A DNA stretch of 64,000 bases from positions 1 to 64,000 of the forward strand of contig FJUW01000062.1 of assembly GCA_900074885.1 (NCBI GenBank). Direction: 5' to 3'. The position numbers and the translations under genes were made by a program. The stretch's first letter is position 1. Each line of letters begins with the position of its first letter. The notes beneath the pieces were generated by a model. That model was given only the letters and a program-made list of their open reading frames with translations. It was not told where the DNA came from and made no database searches. The DNA comes from Rhynchosporium graminicola. Lineage: Eukaryota > Ascomycota > Leotiomycetes > Helotiales > Ploettnerulaceae. Of this stretch, positions 60,491 through 64,000 are shown in pieces.

Positions 60491-63400
60491 TTTGTCTTTC
60501 ATATCTTTTTTGTCTTCATATTGATAGAATTATTGATAGATGATTAAAAACAGAGTGTCCGGAAATCTATGTACAATGAATGATACAGGGCAACTAAGTA
60601 TGCAGTTTACGCCAAGTAATAGTACTTCGCAGTAGGCAGTTGCCACCATACTTTCTAACACACATCCATCCTTGTCATTCGCTAGACCTTTCTGCTAATA
60701 AACAAAAGCGTCCGAGAGGAAGGTGAGCACTTGTCCGTCCTAGTTAGTAATTCCATCATTATGCTAGCGCCGCTTTCCTGGCTTGGATGGATGTCTATTT
60801 TCCCAAATCTGCATCGCTAGGTATGCAATATGACTCTATTCCAGTTCTTTTTGTGAAGTCAACTATATCTATCCCTCCTCGCTTCTGCTATCAGTTACGC
60901 GCCGTAAAGATTGTCTGGGTGTTCTATTATTATTTACGTGGTGAGCGACATGAGCCACTTCTAAGAATCGCAGATATACGCGCATCTTACGATCTTGAGT
61001 ATCAATACCTTCTTGGGTTACCTCTCTTTATAAGTATTATTTATTATTTGCCGCAGGAAACCTACCCTTTCCATTGAAGAAATACCTGACCAATCTTGGA
61101 ATACGAGAATGCTAGGACTCAAGGTAAATAAATAGTACTTTATTTCTCGACGCATCGCAGATAGAAAGTCATAACGTGGGGCGAGGACTTTAAAAAATCG
61201 ATCCGGATTCCCTTGGGATTATCATAAGATGATTTAGTTATTAAGAATTTAGAAATCAATAGATTCAGTGATTTCTGCAGTTTGTTAATCCTGTTACCTT
61301 TTTCTCTGGTGAGCTACTTCACCCTCACCTCTAAGCGAGCCCCGAGTATTATAAGGTGGATGGATGGATCTACTAGTAGTTGAGATTCATATCTCGTGGA
61401 GGTCTAGAGGTTATAAGGTTGTAGCGATCAACAACAAAGAGATAATAATATATCAGCGACTTATAGTCATCTAGTCCTTTAACTCTGCTACGTCACATTC
61501 GAGGCTCAAATGTCTTTGTTGCCTCGAAAGTCTAAAAATGGATGGGCCTGCGTATCATCTGTAGGTGGACTAAAGCCACACTGCCACAGCCCTACTTGCT
61601 TTCACCTAACCACTGTGCAATAGAACAAGTACATATCCTCTCTGTTTCTGTGGCTCCACCGCATTTCGACCACATGGGAGAAACCCAGCAATGTCTTGGT
61701 TCTGGCGATGACTTCTACGCCTTCACAGCAGCTATTTGGAAAGTCGGGAGATATCAAGAGCTTTGCGGGTTCGGGTGTAGCCATTCGGATTAGGGGCGTA
61801 AGGAATCTGGGGCCAGCAAGCAACAACCCCCTTCAGTTTGGGATGGGTTCTAGGGCGGCTCACCCCATTTGCGGCATGTAGAAGTGGTTACGGGGTATTG
61901 GATCTAAGAAATCCTGGTGTAGATCATTGCATGTTTCGGGTATACTTATTATGAAAGTGGGTAGCTAATGAGTGAACAATAGACCGACTAACCGCTTACC
62001 GTATCGTTGACGAAGTTTTCCAATTCGCTAGCGAAGGCTTTGGCGGCGTGATCGTGTACAAATCCTGGATATGATGACTTCTTCATGAGGCGGCCATAAG
62101 GCAAAAATACACTACGCACTTAGAGCCTCAGTATGCAGTAGCTCGCAGTACTCGTTTTGTTCGTGGTTTTGAGCCAAAGGAATTTTTTGGGGTTAGAATT
62201 GACTCTTGCTATCAGCCCTGTCAGGTCCAGACCTACAGAGAAATCGAGTATTAAGTACCGATCAAATCTTTGATGTCTCAAAACTTGACTGGGTCTGCAG
62301 AAAATCTCAGGTTCGCGACCTAGATCATGCTAGAAAAAGGTTTTCTTAAGACTAATCTGATGGAATCCCACCGGATTTGAAACAGTTGTCGAGCAGCATG
62401 GCACCTACCTGTCACTTGCAGAAAGTTCGTTGGATGTCTCGTATACAGTAATGGCCCGAATGAAGCACAGACCGAAGCACTGAGTGGAGCCTTAGCAACC
62501 CTATAGCTTATGAACAGACGAAATTTAAAAGACTAATAGGAAAGCCGAAACACCTGGGGAGGTAAATTACATGTGTAAACTCGGTGATATGACAGCACTT
62601 GCTGCACCCGATAGACATACGTAGTCGGAGGACATTAAGTGAAACACAAAGCTTACTCCGACTTAGTGCGAAAGGGGGTTGACAGCGGGTCTCATCCAGC
62701 CTTGTCTTCTGGCTTAACCTTTGAGGAAGTTCATAGAGAATTTTCTGGAAATATAAATTGCTGATTGGAAGACCAACCTTACTGCATTCAACGGTGAACG
62801 AGAGCTACTGCCAACCCCCTTCCGTACATTTGCTTCAATCGAGAGTTCCAGCACGCAATGCCTACGCCGTCACGCCAGATAGTGTTCCCAAATTCTGAGC
62901 TAGGTATAACTGTTAAAACCTGCATGCACCATATGAAGAATGGTAAGTGAGCTTTGGTATTTATTCCGTCGATGTCAGACACGTGGTGGCCTAGAAGGTT
63001 TGACATAGACTAGTTTCCTGCATGGTCACCCCCTGAATACTCCGATTAGGTGGCTGGCAGGCGTGGGAAAACCTGTCTAATAGAGAAAAAGATGGCCGGA
63101 ACTGATAGACTGAAGAATCCTACTGATCATACTGATTCCTTGAATCTCAACAACTAAATCCTCTCAGAATAATTAGCAGAATCCTGACCTTTTATTCAAT
63201 CTTGTCTCTGATCTTATAAACTTGACTTATTTATAGTATGAGATCTAACTTGCGGTAGGTTCATGAGGGTAAACGTAATTAAATCTTACCATTGGGCCCG
63301 AAATAGCTGTAGAAAGCCTTCCTCGTACCTAAAAAATTCTCAGGTAATCAGTACCTTACGTTCTGATCTATAGACTGTTGCGAGGATATGGGTCTTGGTG

Positions 63401-64000
63401 TGGATCAGGTGGCTGTAGTCACGTGCATGGTCCGTGCGGATATTCCTAGATAATACCTTTGGTCAACTCTCCATAGTAATCAGTACTGCAATGCAACCAA
63501 CAACATTCAACTACTCTATGCCTTACTCTGAAGATCAACGTAACCTTGCCATATAGACCTATTACTTTTCTGCCCTCATTAATCAGACAGGAAAAAGATC
63601 AGTCATACATGATTGCTATCCGGAGTACGCAGGATGAATAGGTCTAGAATTTTGTTTCTCGGGACAATAAAAGTAAATATATTAAAGCGGTTCGGTTAGG
63701 TTTTGAGCCCAACTCCAATGGGTAGCTTAGAAATGTGGTCCAAATTAGACCCGAACCACCTGCTGAAAGAGCTAGTCTATATTACCCGAGGGTCTTAGAT
63801 CTTCGTCCACCCCCTTTTCACACTATTTTACTCCGTAGTTCACTTTGAGATCAATCAATGAGATGCAGCTTCGGGGCTTGATTGCTAACTTGGCATGTAT
63901 GATGGTGCGTAAATGTCTCGCTCCAACTCCTCGTTCCCGTCATGGGCAAGATAGTTACGTATTTAGCCTGGGGTTCGTTTACTATAATATTGAAGTCTTA
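60491..64000. other. Gene-empty interval to window end
   Basis: I see no supported gene. Short open frames (for example 61542-61793 plus, 62788-63006 minus) show no motif. Parts such as 61080-61450 are AT-rich and might be old transposon DNA. The right edge is open. Confidence 0.55.

Noticed and set aside
60020..60547. 175-codon open frame on the plus strand
   Set aside because: It runs across the 5S rRNA gene and has no protein-like pattern.

Overview
This window reads as nuclear DNA of a filamentous ascomycete (Pezizomycotina). The reasons are: intact genes carry short GT-AG introns (47-157 bp); there is a homoisocitrate dehydrogenase of the fungal lysine pathway; a Clr5 domain and a DUF3716-like Cys domain, both fungal, are present; a dispersed 5S rRNA gene is embedded; and 9.2 kb of transposon DNA has been mutated by repeat-induced point mutation (RIP). 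A Leotiomycete host would fit but is only an inference.

Layout. 1-9250 is a mosaic of RIP-destroyed transposons. CpA and TpG are almost absent and TpA is abundant, while CpG survives. Coding frames can still be read if stop codons are treated as former Gln or Trp codons. They show a Ty3/Gypsy gag and pol on the minus strand, a second gag-like relic on the minus strand, an integrase C-terminus with chromodomain on the plus strand, an unidentified ghost frame, and a transposase-like tail.

9.4-26 kb is a normal gene-bearing region: an NmrA-like NAD(P)-binding protein, a DHA1-type MFS transporter, a decayed FAD monooxygenase, an FSH1-type serine hydrolase, a decayed membrane-protein gene, a disordered mucin-like protein, homoisocitrate dehydrogenase (LYS12) and mitochondrial ribosomal protein S8. 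LYS12 is divergent from the mucin-like gene and convergent with MRPS8.

26-33 kb is gene-poor and holds two small inverted-repeat elements and other short repeats. 33-40 kb has a Clr5-domain gene and two hypothetical genes. 40.8-49.3 kb is a gene graveyard with at least three coding relics broken by stops and frame changes, one with a DUF3716-like Cys-rich end, plus two small Cys-rich basic proteins.

49.4-59.1 kb returns to intact housekeeping and secreted genes: a Fat1/FATP-type very-long-chain acyl-CoA synthetase, the GPI-transamidase subunit PIG-S/Gpi17, and a 777-residue secreted protein that may be a six-hairpin glycosidase. A 5S rRNA gene lies at 60.37-60.49 kb and the remainder to 64 kb is gene-empty.

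The genes do not form one pathway or a recognisable biosynthetic cluster. Gene models were built by hand from splice signals and frame continuity; no database search was possible, so family names rest on motif recognition.
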